From Treponema sp. UBA1793 (GTDB taxonomy: Bacteria; Spirochaetota; Spirochaetia; Treponematales; Treponemataceae), in contig DCFX01000083.1 of NCBI GenBank assembly GCA_002314445.1, forward strand, positions 65,357 to 102,818: a stretch of DNA of 37,462 nt. The letters are read 5' to 3'. The translations under genes were made by a program, and so were the position numbers. Each line of letters opens with the position of its first letter. The stretch's first letter is position 1. Under the pieces are notes generated by a model. It saw nothing but the letters and a program-made list of their open reading frames with translations. It had not been told where the DNA came from and ran no database searches. Positions 1 through 8,923 of the stretch are shown piece by piece.

Positions 1-50
1 TATTAAACCCTCCGCACGAATAATAGACGACGTTTAGAAGAATCAAAATA

Positions 51-180
51 AGGGGACTGGAGTCTCCTTATCATGTCCCCGCCATGGATGGCGGCTTATG
101 CAAGCGGGAATCCCGGCGAGCTCGTTGCGCGAGCCGGGGCAATTCCCGGTAAGTACGATTTGCAGGGATGCAAATCGTAC
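51..180. repeat. Cluster of four hairpin-forming palindromes
   Basis: Four inverted repeats follow each other directly: 51-59/62-70 (9 bp with one G-T wobble), 79-85/88-94 (perfect 7 bp, GG loop), about 105-148 (long, imperfect, GC-rich) and 153-164/169-180 (perfect 12 bp, GGGA loop). They lie just past the end of the DksA-like gene. None is followed by a clear T-run on either strand, so this is not a standard intrinsic terminator, although the last hairpin could act as one for the minus-strand gene or protect its mRNA end. It may be a REP-like or miniature-element relic. No second full copy was seen in the window. No gene was found in 1-183. Confidence 0.6.
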
Positions 181-183
181 GAC

Positions 184-540
184 TTATCTATGTTTGCGTT
201 CTTCCGCAGCGGCACAGGTAACACACATAAGCGCATACGGAAGTGCCTTTAACCGCTGCTGAGGAATTTCCTTGCCGCATTTTATGCACAGCCCGTATTT
301 GCCCTGCTGGATGCGGTCAAGAGCACTGTCAATAAGCTGCAGTCGGGCCGCATCCTGAGAACCTAGTGAATCAAGCAGCGTACGGTCAATTGCATCCGAC
401 GCTACGTCTATAACATCACCGGCTTCTGCCGACTTTACCAGCTTTTTCATGTCATCGCTTTGCCCTGCGAGCGACTCCAGAATCACATTGCGCTGTGCAA
501 GCAAATCTTTTTTTATAGTCTCGACAAATTTCTTATCCAT
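184..540 (-). CDS. DksA/TraR-family zinc-finger regulator
   Basis: This 118-residue protein has an N-terminal coiled-coil region and a C4 zinc finger (C85-x2-C88, C106-x2-C109). The coiled-coil tip carries D42-V-I-D45-V-A47, matching the DxxDxA motif that DksA inserts into the RNA polymerase secondary channel. It is shorter than E. coli DksA (151 residues), as many spirochaete and TraR/YteA-type members are. Proteins of this family change initiation at stringent-response promoters, with or without ppGpp. The start is supported by a GGGAG ribosome-binding site about 10 bases upstream. It is transcribed away from infA. The family is certain; whether it is the functional DksA equivalent is inferred. 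Confidence 0.88.
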   Translation of the reverse strand: MDKKFVETIKKDLLAQRNVILESLAGQSDDMKKLVKSAEAGDVIDVASDAIDRTLLDSLGSQDAARLQLIDSALDRIQQGKYGLCIKCGKEIPQQRLKALPYALMCVTCAAAEERKHR

Positions 541-567
541 AAGTTGGTACTCCCGTTTTCACTTGTG

Positions 568-596
568 TTGACAAGTCTATAAGTTTTGTTCATACT
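568..596 (+). promoter_or_regulatory. Promoter of infA
   Basis: TTGACA at 568-573 and CATACT at 591-596 are separated by 17 bp, a sigma-70-type promoter. The predicted start near 603 gives a leader of about 60 bases before the infA GTG codon, which has a GGAGG ribosome-binding site at 657-661. Confidence 0.65.
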
Positions 597-665
597 AATA
601 TAAGAGCAAATTAGTAAAAAAACAACTTTTTTCGTATTTTGTTACGTTTTTATTTTGGAGGAATT

Positions 666-884
666 GTGGCTAAAGAAGAAGCAATTGAAGTCGAAGGTGT
701 TGTCAAAGAAGCTTTACCAAATACGACTTTCAAGATCGAACTGCAGAATGGTCATCTCATTCTGGCAGCATTATCAGGGAAAATGCGCAAGCATTATATC
801 AGAATCGTTCCGGGTGACACTGTAAAGGTGGCCCTTTCTCCGTACGATCTGAATCGGGGAAGAATCATATTCCGTCAGCGCTGA
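666..884 (+). CDS. infA: Translation initiation factor IF-1
   Basis: This is a 72-residue S1-like OB-fold protein, the exact family length. It binds the ribosomal A site during initiation with IF-2 and IF-3. The sequence has the typical EGVVKEALPNTTFKIEL strand, the GKMRKHYIRI segment and the C-terminal SPYDLNRGRI stretch. The open frame extends 9 codons upstream to an ATG, but the GTG at 666 is chosen because GGAGG (657-661) lies just before it and because the family begins with this residue. It stands alone here, not in a ribosomal protein operon. Confidence 0.96.
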   Translation: MAKEEAIEVEGVVKEALPNTTFKIELQNGHLILAALSGKMRKHYIRIVPGDTVKVALSPYDLNRGRIIFRQR

Positions 885-899
885 TTGATTACAAATTGG

Positions 900-1487
900 T
901 TATTTATCAGTCTTTTTTTTATCTAATCTAATAAGTCCAATTACCGCTTTTACAGTTCCGACAATGCCGTTTATTGTAACAAAGAAACAGATAAACGACA
1001 GGAGCGGTAGGAATGGAGCCAGAAAACTGCACATCACCCCGCCAAAGAAAGCCTGCATAATTTTTGAGTAAAGCTGGGAGTGCAGTTCGTCTTTAGTCTC
1101 GGAACTGCCTCTGTTCGACCATGTATAGGTGTAACGCTTTTGGTCATAGCCGGTGTTCTGGGCATTTCCGCCGAACCATTGCCAGAAAGCATCCTCGCTG
1201 TCGTACGTTCCGTTGTCGGAAGGACCGCGGGAATACTGCTGCTGATATTGGTTCTGTGCATTGAATTCGTCGGTTGCAGAACCATAGCGGTCGTATTGAG
1301 CACGTTTTGTTTCGTCGCCGAGCACACTGTATGCTGCATTAATAGCCTTGAATTTCTCCTCGGCAGCTTTATCGCCGGGGTTTCTATCAGGGTGATATTT
1401 AAACGCAAGATTCCGGTATGCTTTTTTAATTTCATCAGCAGTTGCTGTTTTTGACACACCAAGTGTCACATAAAGATCTTCTACCAT
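900..1487 (-). CDS. J-domain (DnaJ-like) membrane protein
   Basis: The N-terminal J domain is complete, with the HPD motif (residues 32-34 from this start) between helices II and III, so it should stimulate an Hsp70 (DnaK) ATPase. It lacks the Gly/Phe-rich and Cys-rich zinc regions of true DnaJ. Instead a Gln/Asn/Tyr-rich linker leads to a C-terminal hydrophobic stretch (about residues 143-185) that probably forms one or two membrane segments, placing the co-chaperone at the inner membrane. Two in-frame ATGs exist (1511 and 1487). I prefer 1487 because TATATA (1494-1499) ends 6 bp before it, which fits leaderless initiation, and the J domain starts directly after it. The client is unknown. 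Confidence 0.82.
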   Translation of the reverse strand: MVEDLYVTLGVSKTATADEIKKAYRNLAFKYHPDRNPGDKAAEEKFKAINAAYSVLGDETKRAQYDRYGSATDEFNAQNQYQQQYSRGPSDNGTYDSEDAFWQWFGGNAQNTGYDQKRYTYTWSNRGSSETKDELHSQLYSKIMQAFFGGVMCSFLAPFLPLLSFICFFVTINGIVGTVKAVIGLIRLDKKKTDK

Positions 1488-1559
1488 AGTCGTTATATAA
1501 AAAATAGCCATTTATTGGAAATGTTACAATAGTTTTCCAACTATTTTTTCCAAATTTGC

Positions 1560-2438
1560 TTATAAGACGGTGACTGTAAATGATTTTTCAAATTTTTCCC
1601 CGCTTTCAAGGGAATTTCCCCATTCTCTGTCATTCAGTTCACCTTTAAAATTTTCCCGGTCGCAGCGGCCGTACCAGGGTTCTATACAAAGGAAGGGTGC
1701 TCCTTTGTCCTGCGGAGACCAGAGACCTACAATATCCGTGTCAAAATCAACGCGGAGCCAGGTCTTTCCTGATTTATCGAGCAGGGAAATTGAATGAACG
1801 CCGCTGTTTTCAAGAATAAGGACATCGTGCGAAAACATATCGTCTGAAATCCGCACAATGCCGTTTGAAAGTCCGTATGTATCGGAACGGGATTGCAAAA
1901 GCCCGGCGGCGTTTATTGTTTCACACCTGATTTCGTTTACCGGTTCCTTTCCTGCAAATCCAATAGAACAATCCGTAATTTTTCCCCCGGAAACAGGGCA
2001 CATAAAAGCAGGGTGTCCTCCGACGGAAAAGTACATTGTTTTATCCCCTGTATTTATAATACGCCATACGTATGTCAGCACATTATTGCGGAGTATGTAT
2101 TCCACCTCGAACAAAAAAGGAAACGGATATACGGCAAGCGTTTCCGCTGTATCGCGGAACTCAAAACAGATATCTGTGTCTGTTTTTCTTGAAAGCGTAA
2201 ACATGCTGTCTCGCGCAAAACCGTGACGCGACATGCCGTATGTCTTTCCGTTATAGACGTACTCGTTATTATTAAGAGTTCCGACAATCGGGAAAAGCTG
2301 AGGTGCAGATCTGTTCCACACGGAAGGATCTGCATTCCATAAATATTCCTTACCGTCTTTTCTTATAGATGCAAGCTCAGCCCCCTTTTCCCGTACGGCA
2401 ATTGAAATTACTCCGTTGTCAATTTCGTGAATTTTCAT
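1560..2438 (-). CDS. Aldose 1-epimerase-like protein
   Basis: A protein of about 292 residues of the galactose-mutarotase-like (beta-supersandwich) fold, in the LacX/YihR-type branch rather than classical GalM. Landmarks are the early AELASIRKDGKEYLWNAD stretch, the SRHGFARD segment carrying the conserved His and Arg, a GGHPAF motif with the second His, and a C-terminal CIEPWYG motif. Members interconvert alpha and beta anomers of sugars or act on modified hexoses; the substrate is not readable here. The ATG at 2438 is chosen over an upstream ATG because AGGAG lies 6-7 bases before it. It begins 23 bases after the Smr gene and is probably the last gene of the Bat transcription unit. Confidence 0.85.
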   Translation of the reverse strand: MKIHEIDNGVISIAVREKGAELASIRKDGKEYLWNADPSVWNRSAPQLFPIVGTLNNNEYVYNGKTYGMSRHGFARDSMFTLSRKTDTDICFEFRDTAETLAVYPFPFLFEVEYILRNNVLTYVWRIINTGDKTMYFSVGGHPAFMCPVSGGKITDCSIGFAGKEPVNEIRCETINAAGLLQSRSDTYGLSNGIVRISDDMFSHDVLILENSGVHSISLLDKSGKTWLRVDFDTDIVGLWSPQDKGAPFLCIEPWYGRCDRENFKGELNDREWGNSLESGEKFEKSFTVTVL

Positions 2439-2461
2439 AGCAGCTCCTTCTGAATCAGTAA

Positions 2462-3013
2462 TCATGATTTTAATATAAGCCACGTGGCTCCGTTGCCGCC
2501 CATACGCTTATCCGGATGGCCCGACATGCCGCAGCGTTTATCGGATTCAATAAATTTCCGCACTACTTCACCGAGCACAGGATCACTGCCTGTCGTATGC
2601 AGCCCCTTACCGTGAATCAGAATAACTTTGTGCAATCCGCGGCGTATGCAGTCACCCACAAACATACCGAGGCGGCTTCTTGCTTCTTCCTGTGTCAATC
2701 CATGAAGATCAAGACGGGCTTCAACAGGCAGTTCCCTGAGATACTGTTGTGAATTTTCTCTGACGTGTTTCGCCATTTCATCGGAGATTTTATCTTTATC
2801 GACCGTACCGTATCTGCGGAGCCATGCTTCTTCAGGATTTATATGTTTATCAAATCCGTTGTCGATTATTCTGCTGCCTGCTGCAGCCTTCTCTGCTTCT
2901 GTCGGCGCATTTGCTTTTTTATGGGATACCTGATTTTTTCCGCTTTCCTTTTGTTTCCTTGAAGCGGCTTTCTGCTGTTCGTCCCACTGGTCCAGAATAT
3001 CTCCAAAATCCAT
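2462..3013 (-). CDS. Smr-domain protein
   Basis: The protein has 183 residues. The first ~90 are charged and low in complexity. The C-terminal Smr (small MutS-related) domain begins with LDLHG (101-105) and contains HGKG (134-137), both hallmarks of Smr domains with nuclease or nucleic-acid-binding activity. There is no MutS part, so it is a stand-alone Smr protein. Such proteins have been linked to RNA or DNA cleavage, including at collided ribosomes in some bacteria; which applies here is unknown. A GGAGGAG ribosome-binding site precedes the ATG. It lies 25 bases after the BatD-like gene and is probably cotranscribed with the Bat operon without a clear functional link. Confidence 0.87.
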   Translation of the reverse strand: MDFGDILDQWDEQQKAASRKQKESGKNQVSHKKANAPTEAEKAAAGSRIIDNGFDKHINPEEAWLRRYGTVDKDKISDEMAKHVRENSQQYLRELPVEARLDLHGLTQEEARSRLGMFVGDCIRRGLHKVILIHGKGLHTTGSDPVLGEVVRKFIESDKRCGMSGHPDKRMGGNGATWLILKS

Positions 3014-3038
3014 GCTGCTCCTCCTGATACTTGATTAC

Positions 3039-4421
3039 TTATTTTATCACAATGATGGAAGAAGAGGAAACCCAGCCGCCTGTACTGCCGTACTGGATGT
3101 ATATCCACTTTCCCGTAATTTCTTCAATACGTACACGCTGCCCGCTTGCCACCGGAGAAACAAAACCGGAAGCAACATCAGGGACAGAGCGTATGCTTCC
3201 GCCTTTAAAAATTCCATACAAAGATGAAAGGTGTACTCCTGCAATGACGGTACAAACAAACGCTGCACAGGCACATACTATAAAAGGAATGGCACGTGCA
3301 GTTTTTTTCAGTATAAACAGCAGCAGGGCGAGCAAAACAAATACGGCAGTAACTATAACAAGCAGAATAAATAAAATTTCGCTCGATTCATTACGCCCGC
3401 CTGATATGCCGAGCTTTTTTTCAAAAGCCCGCCGTTCTGCCGCAGCTTTCCACGGTACGGGCGAATGACGTTCCCGTATGCGCAGTTCCGCAAGTTTTTT
3501 ACAGTTTTCCTCACTTATGTCAGTACGGGCTTTACTGTCATTTACATTTTCAGTCTCGGTAAACGCATATGAAAAATAACTTTCATTATTATTGACAGTT
3601 CCTGTCTTCTTTTTTTCTGCGGGCAGCACGGAAATACGCATATCCGGCTGAACAAGTTTGACACGCATACCACCGTATGACGTCGCTGTAAGATGCATAT
3701 CAGGCAATGCCGTTAAACCGGAAACAAGGGGCTGCCACTCGAAACGGGCGACAGGTATGAGTTCAGCTGAGAATCCGCTCCCGCGTGGCTTTCCTTCCGT
3801 AATTTTGTATTTTTTTACTTCTGTAAAAAGTGCATTCTTCGGAATGCTCCATTCAAAATTTATAACCTGAACAGTATACTGCACATATACTGTAAACCGT
3901 ATTTTGTCGCCGGCCCGGACAGAAAACAACGGTTCAGGCGATGGCTGCGCGTTTTTGACTTCAACACCATTGTCAAAATGAATAATCAGACAGGGACTGA
4001 GTGTGGCAGGATCCTGTTGTACAACTACGCTGTCAAACGGAATGTCATATGACCGGTTTTTTACTTTTACACGAAGAGGAGGGAGCTTATATTCCCCCTG
4101 TACCCTGAAACTGATCTGCAAATCTATTTTAGTACCCGACTGTACGCCGTTTTCTATAAAATCCGTCCGGCGCATGGAAATAAAACTTACGCCTGCGGGA
4201 AGAGACGGTATCTCCATCTGAACGTCGGCTGTTTTTGCAGAAGGAATAACAAGCGAAAACTGGCATTCCTTTCCCGCATATATCACGTCGTTCTGCGAAA
4301 TCATGCGGAGTGCTTTCATCTGCGAATATGTCTGTGCAGAAAGAGTATTACCAAAGATTAATAATGGAATTAATAATCCGATGCTGATTCTGATTTTTGT
4401 TCCGGCTCGCTGTTTTTCCAT
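3039..4421 (-). CDS. BatD-like protein with C-terminal SH3 domain
   Basis: This 460-residue envelope protein has a signal peptide (about 1-29, ending in SA), a long beta-rich BatD/oxygen-tolerance-type ectodomain, two hydrophobic membrane segments (about 345-400) and a C-terminal bacterial SH3-like domain (last ~60 residues, with SGQRVRIEEITGKWIYI and GGWV). BatD-type proteins accompany MoxR and vWA proteins and are thought to form a periplasmic complex. An SH3 end suggests contact with peptidoglycan or protein partners. The ATG lies 52 bases inside the preceding vWA/TPR gene, and a signal peptide only fits from this start. Family assignment comes from architecture and operon position; its molecular role is not established. 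Confidence 0.75.
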   Translation of the reverse strand: MEKQRAGTKIRISIGLLIPLLIFGNTLSAQTYSQMKALRMISQNDVIYAGKECQFSLVIPSAKTADVQMEIPSLPAGVSFISMRRTDFIENGVQSGTKIDLQISFRVQGEYKLPPLRVKVKNRSYDIPFDSVVVQQDPATLSPCLIIHFDNGVEVKNAQPSPEPLFSVRAGDKIRFTVYVQYTVQVINFEWSIPKNALFTEVKKYKITEGKPRGSGFSAELIPVARFEWQPLVSGLTALPDMHLTATSYGGMRVKLVQPDMRISVLPAEKKKTGTVNNNESYFSYAFTETENVNDSKARTDISEENCKKLAELRIRERHSPVPWKAAAERRAFEKKLGISGGRNESSEILFILLVIVTAVFVLLALLLFILKKTARAIPFIVCACAAFVCTVIAGVHLSSLYGIFKGGSIRSVPDVASGFVSPVASGQRVRIEEITGKWIYIQYGSTGGWVSSSSIIVIK

Positions 4422-6031
4422 TGTTTCTCATCATTCTCCCGTATTCTCTGGAATACTGCGCTTTCGACCGTTGAAATATCGTTGTCGTTTTCAGTCACAG
4501 GAATCAATTCGCCTTCCCTGCCGTGGGCTTCTTTTGCAGTCTGCTGATGACGCGCTATTTCAAGATTTTCCTTTGCTTCAATTTTTGAGTTATCGACTTT
4601 TAATGCATTACGGAAGCAGTCGACGGCCTCGCTGTAATTACCGTTGCGGTATGCGACAATTCCGCAGTTATAATATGCCGCGTACCTTACCTGTGACGGT
4701 GCATCGGGGGTAATCCGCTTGAGACATCCGGCTGCAACATTGTATTCTCCCTGCATAATATACGTTGAAGCAAGATCATACTGAGCGTACTGCATGGTGA
4801 CTTTATCGTTTTCCTGGTATGCATTTTCTTCGGCGCGGAGAAAGCCCGCAATTGCACTGCGGTATTTTTTCTGATACCATGCCCATGAACTCCGGAGTAT
4901 TTCCTTCGCATTTCCAACCCGTCCGCCGCTGCATGATGTAAAAATGAAAGGGCATGTACAAAGCATGACAGCCAGCACTAAATTCTTATGCAGTATCTTA
5001 TGCCTGTTCTCCGGTTCAAATTCCGCTACGGCGAAACTTAATACAAAAAAGACAAGAGCCAGAACAAGAAACAATGAATATCTTTCCACCGGACGAACTT
5101 CGTAAGAAACGGCGGAAAGATTTTTGCTGTCGGCCGGGGCATCAGCCTGTAAAGGATGCAGCAGTTCAAGAGCTGAACCGGCTTCGGTTGCATCAATATA
5201 TTTTACCGCAGTGTCAGAGTTTACTCCGTATCCCAATTTCGTAACCTGAGCGGCGGCTTTTTTCATTCTGGAAGAGCGGAGAGCCGTAGCGACTTTTGTT
5301 TTGCCGTCCCCGGTTGTCACTTCAACTTCACGCTCAGTTCCAAAACCTATGAGCGAAACACTTACGCCGAATTTTATACAGTCTTCCAGTGCCCCTGTCA
5401 GCTGCCCGTCTGTTTCATCGCCGTCGGTAAACACCCAGATACGCTCCGATTGTGCAGAATCAGGCGGAAACGAGCGGAGCGCAGCTTCTATTCCCTTTCC
5501 CAGCGACGTCCCTGCTGCCGTCATTAAATCAGATGACAGGGTTCCGAGAAGAGACTGCACGACCTCGGTATCTTCCGTAAGGGGGACGACGATAACGCCG
5601 TCACCTTTCGCAAGAACGACGGAAACCGACACACCTCCCATCCGGGATAAAAGCATGTCAGCATATTTTGCAGCAGCATGAAGCCGGGTTAATCCTCCGG
5701 GCGCATCATCAGCATTCATACTGTATGAAATATCAAAGACAAAAGAAACCGCACTGCCGCTTTTTTGAACGGGCACTTCGTACGTTCCCCAGGAAAAACC
5801 TGCGTACGCAAACACAAGCATAACCCACGCAAAACAGCGCAGTACAGTCCGCAGCATGATTGTCTGCGACAGACGGGCCGTACGCCTACCGTTTGGAACG
5901 TACGTTTCTGCAGCGGTAATTTTCTTTGACTGCCTGATAATCTTCCTGTATCTGTTTATCGAAAGCAGGACAGCGGGAAGAAGCAGGATGAGACCGTAAA
6001 ATGCATAAGGACGTTCACAGGGAAAAAACAT
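4370..6031 (-). CDS. vWA-TPR fusion, BatB-BatC-like
   Basis: The protein has 553 residues. Order: two N-terminal membrane segments (about 10-25 and 60-80), a von Willebrand factor A domain with the MIDAS motif D100-I-S-Y-S104, a membrane segment (about 318-336), then a second hydrophobic stretch ending in FTSC (C367) that looks like a buried lipoprotein signal, then TPR-like helices (about 375-500) and a charged tail. This matches BatB joined to BatC. The start at 6031 is chosen because AGGAG precedes it and it lies one base after the upstream stop; the frame is open to 6100. It probably anchors a metal-dependent vWA complex at the membrane with its BatA-like neighbour. Confidence 0.82.
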   Translation of the reverse strand: MFFPCERPYAFYGLILLLPAVLLSINRYRKIIRQSKKITAAETYVPNGRRTARLSQTIMLRTVLRCFAWVMLVFAYAGFSWGTYEVPVQKSGSAVSFVFDISYSMNADDAPGGLTRLHAAAKYADMLLSRMGGVSVSVVLAKGDGVIVVPLTEDTEVVQSLLGTLSSDLMTAAGTSLGKGIEAALRSFPPDSAQSERIWVFTDGDETDGQLTGALEDCIKFGVSVSLIGFGTEREVEVTTGDGKTKVATALRSSRMKKAAAQVTKLGYGVNSDTAVKYIDATEAGSALELLHPLQADAPADSKNLSAVSYEVRPVERYSLFLVLALVFFVLSFAVAEFEPENRHKILHKNLVLAVMLCTCPFIFTSCSGGRVGNAKEILRSSWAWYQKKYRSAIAGFLRAEENAYQENDKVTMQYAQYDLASTYIMQGEYNVAAGCLKRITPDAPSQVRYAAYYNCGIVAYRNGNYSEAVDCFRNALKVDNSKIEAKENLEIARHQQTAKEAHGREGELIPVTENDNDISTVESAVFQRIRENDEKQWKNSEPEQKSESASDY

Positions 6032-6032
6032 A

Positions 6033-7034
6033 TTACATAAACTCCTGCAAATAAATGCGTCGTATAAACCATGCAAGCACAAACAAAACTGCGGAAGCAA
6101 GAAGCAGCCTGTTATAATAACGCTCGCTGCTTGTTTTCAGATGATATGTCTGGACGACATTTACGTCATGCCCGATTGCCGACAAAGCATTAGCAAGTTC
6201 CCCGATTGTCTGAACTCCATAATATCTGCCGCCTGCGGACAGTGCAAGCTGCTTGAGTACAGTCGGATCGAAATTTGAATCAAGATAGCCGGAATATACT
6301 TTTCCCGTTTTCGGATCGACGTAATCAAGCGGTACTGTTCCGCGGGTTCCTATTCCGAGCGTGTACAGCTGAATATTATTTTTACCGGCAAGTTCAGCTG
6401 CAGTTTCAGGATGAATGGAGCCTGCATTATTTTCACCGTCGGTAATGAGCACTATGCACTTTTTCGGAGCCGAGGACGACACAAGATGATACACTGCAGT
6501 GCTTAATCCCGTTCCGATTGCGGAACCATCGCCGAGATTGCCGACGGTCAGAGAGTCAAGGCGGGAAAGGAATATATCGTGGTCCGTTGTTGGCGGCACA
6601 ACGACAGCAGCTTCACTTGCCATGGCGACAAGACCGAATGAAAATCCGCCGTTGTCAGCCGTAAGCGTACGAATCGCCCTCCGGGCAGCATCAAGGCGGG
6701 AAATACCGGCAATATCCTTTACGGCCATCGAGGGACTTGTGTCGACGACGAAGAGTACATCGGCACCGCGTGACGTATAGACTTTTTCCTGATGATACAC
6801 AACGGGGTCTGCAAGGCCGGCTATTGCCAGCGCAAAGGCTGCAATTGTCAGCACGCGGGATACATGGGATGCAAAATTCCGCAGACTGCTTTTCCATTCA
6901 AAAGCACGGCCGCCCCAGTCGGCAAACGTAACCGGAAGAGAAATTCTGGAAAAAATTCCAAGCCAGCGCAGTAAATACAAGACCGGGACAAAAAGCAGAA
7001 GAAGGAAGGCTGCCGGGTTCTGAAAATCAGGCAT
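6033..7034 (-). CDS. vWA-domain membrane protein, BatA-like
   Basis: The protein has 333 residues: two N-terminal membrane helices (about 9-25 and 58-75), a vWA domain with the MIDAS motif D98-T-S-P-S102, and a C-terminal membrane helix (about 308-327). This is the BatA layout, with the vWA domain expected on the periplasmic side. The MIDAS motif is complete, so metal-dependent ligand binding is plausible. It overlaps the upstream gene by 8 bases and ends one base before the next start, so translation of the operon is coupled. The MoxR partner is expected to remodel such vWA proteins; the cargo is unknown. Confidence 0.87.
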   Translation of the reverse strand: MPDFQNPAAFLLLLFVPVLYLLRWLGIFSRISLPVTFADWGGRAFEWKSSLRNFASHVSRVLTIAAFALAIAGLADPVVYHQEKVYTSRGADVLFVVDTSPSMAVKDIAGISRLDAARRAIRTLTADNGGFSFGLVAMASEAAVVVPPTTDHDIFLSRLDSLTVGNLGDGSAIGTGLSTAVYHLVSSSAPKKCIVLITDGENNAGSIHPETAAELAGKNNIQLYTLGIGTRGTVPLDYVDPKTGKVYSGYLDSNFDPTVLKQLALSAGGRYYGVQTIGELANALSAIGHDVNVVQTYHLKTSSERYYNRLLLASAVLFVLAWFIRRIYLQEFM

Positions 7035-8031
7035 TCTGCTGTACCTCCTCGAAGCTGTTTACCGAATCGTATATTGCGGCAACAAGCGATTCCCTTTCCC
7101 TTTCTCCAAGCTTTGCGGCATACTGTTCTGCCGGCAGACGCTTTGAATCAAGAGAATCATGGGCATAGCGTATGTAATCAGTGCGATGCATGACCGATGC
7201 AAGAGCTTCCGCGGCATCCTGTTTTTTTCCGGGCATTGTCCCGGCGGTGAGTTTATCAAAGACTGCTGCAAACTGCGAAGTCATAACCGTGGTAAAATCA
7301 TAGCCGAATCTGACGGCAAGGTAACGGCGGACAAGCTGCTGCAGTTCCGTACAGAATTCCGCATCGGTAATCCTTTCTCCCGATTTTTCAAGGCGGCGGA
7401 GCTGACGGAACAGATTTCTGGCATTACGCGCATATGTGCGCATCAGTTTCTTTTCCCTGCGCGAATTGTATATGACAGGCCATTTCACAATCAGCCTGAT
7501 TAACAGTATTAAAATAATAATTATTGCGATGGCGAACCCATACAGTGTATACATAGTTCCCGGAAGCAGGAGCGGCCCTGCCGGCAGACGGAGCGTCGTA
7601 TCGTCAGCTTTCTGTAGTATTGTAGAAACAACAACGGGCTGTAAATCAATCGCGAATTCCGAAGAAGCTTTGCGGTATACAGCCCTTGCAAGGTCAAACG
7701 GCGGAAAATCTATGTTGCCGGTACGCCAGGGCATAAACGTCATGCTGAATGTATATGAAAGACCGGTGCGTTCCAGCGAAGCTTTCGTTATTGTATAATC
7801 ATCTGTTTCCGGTTCAAACTGAAGCGATTTTACGTCTATATTCCTGGCAACGACGGAATCTTCCTTATCGGAAAAAAAATCAACAGGAGATCGGAACGTA
7901 TACCGCAGTTCAACAGTATCTCCTATGAATATTTTTTTTGGAAACGTAACCTGTGTAATGTCCGTCTGCGCAGAAAGAAGGGAAACGGCCAGCAACGCTG
8001 CGGCAGCCGCTGTTATTAATTTTTTCATCAA
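7027..8031 (-). CDS. Signal-peptide/TM protein of the Bat operon
   Basis: The 334-residue protein starts with a clear signal peptide (MMKKL, Ala/Leu-rich core, cleavage near LLSA-Q), followed by a beta-rich ectodomain of about 140 residues, one strong membrane helix (about 165-187, Ile-rich) and a basic cytoplasmic helical domain. This is the topology of the uncharacterised protein found between DUF58 and BatA genes in spirochaete Bat loci. No enzymatic motif is visible. It overlaps the DUF58 gene by ATGA. Its cytoplasmic part could contact MoxR or DUF58, but that is inference. Confidence 0.72.
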   Translation of the reverse strand: MMKKLITAAAAALLAVSLLSAQTDITQVTFPKKIFIGDTVELRYTFRSPVDFFSDKEDSVVARNIDVKSLQFEPETDDYTITKASLERTGLSYTFSMTFMPWRTGNIDFPPFDLARAVYRKASSEFAIDLQPVVVSTILQKADDTTLRLPAGPLLLPGTMYTLYGFAIAIIIILILLIRLIVKWPVIYNSRREKKLMRTYARNARNLFRQLRRLEKSGERITDAEFCTELQQLVRRYLAVRFGYDFTTVMTSQFAAVFDKLTAGTMPGKKQDAAEALASVMHRTDYIRYAHDSLDSKRLPAEQYAAKLGERERESLVAAIYDSVNSFEEVQQNA

Positions 8032-8921
8032 GACTGCCCCCTGCGTGCAAAAAAACTTGAAAGCACGCGGACAGGTTCATCTTCAGAAGATATAGTAAGC
8101 GGCATTACACCGTGCTTTATGCAGGCTTCCTGCCATTTTTCCAAAATTTTTCTGTTGTCAGCCCGCCATGCGTTTCTGAACGAAGAAGAAGAAGTCGGCA
8201 GCACAAGTCTCTTTCCCGTTTCGCAGTCCGTAAAAGGAACTGTCCCCATTTCGGGCAGTTCGTTATCGGACGGATCTGTAATGCGGACCGCAACAACATC
8301 GTTTTTCTGTGCAAGAAATGCAAGGGGATTAACCCACGATGTGCTGCGGAAATCAGAAAAAATAAAAACAAGCGAACGCTTTTTAAGCATTCTGCCGGCA
8401 CCGGTAAGCGCGTTGCCGAGTACCGACCCCGTGATGCCGTTTTCATCAATTTCGTCAAGACAGGTAAGAAGCAGCATGGTGCGTTTACGTCCGCTTTCCG
8501 GTGTACAGGAAAAGCGTATTTTCCCGTCAAAAATAACGGCTCCTATGCTGCTTGCATTCACTTCAGCAGCCATTGTTATAAGTGCGGCGGCTTCTGCAGC
8601 TGTTTCATACCGGGATTTTCTGCCTGTCCCCGTAAACATGGAAAACGATCTGTCGACAATAAGAAATATCTGCAGTTCATGCTCTTCCTCAAACATTTTC
8701 ACATACGGCCTGCACATGCGTGCCGTAACGTTCCAGTCGATGGCACGCACATCGTCGCCCCGCAGGTACTCGCGCACACCGCTGAACTCGATTCCCTGAC
8801 CCCTGTATAAGGAACGGAATGAACCGGCTTTCAGGCTGTCCGCAAGCTTCACCGATGCAATGCGGAGTGCAGACGCCTTTTTTGAGAGAGAGTCTCTGTT
8901 CTGAGCAAGAAGATGCTTCAT
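8028..8921 (-). CDS. DUF58 family protein
   Basis: A 297-residue protein with the DUF58 signature around residues 47-80 (SGVREYLRGDDVRAIDWNV, then RPYVKMFEEE). After it comes a vWA-like fold with a D90-R-S-F-S motif. DUF58 proteins almost always sit beside MoxR AAA+ ATPases and are their likely cofactors or adaptors. No membrane helix is evident, so it is probably cytoplasmic. It starts 3 bases after the moxR stop and overlaps the next gene by 4 bases, which indicates tight coupling. Confidence 0.92.
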   Translation of the reverse strand: MKHLLAQNRDSLSKKASALRIASVKLADSLKAGSFRSLYRGQGIEFSGVREYLRGDDVRAIDWNVTARMCRPYVKMFEEEHELQIFLIVDRSFSMFTGTGRKSRYETAAEAAALITMAAEVNASSIGAVIFDGKIRFSCTPESGRKRTMLLLTCLDEIDENGITGSVLGNALTGAGRMLKKRSLVFIFSDFRSTSWVNPLAFLAQKNDVVAVRITDPSDNELPEMGTVPFTDCETGKRLVLPTSSSSFRNAWRADNRKILEKWQEACIKHGVMPLTISSEDEPVRVLSSFFARRGQS

Positions 8922-8923
8922 CT

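Noticed and set aside
8112..8810. Two overlapping plus-strand frames opposite the DUF58 gene
   Set aside because: Both are shadows; the DUF58 motif on the other strand is unambiguous.
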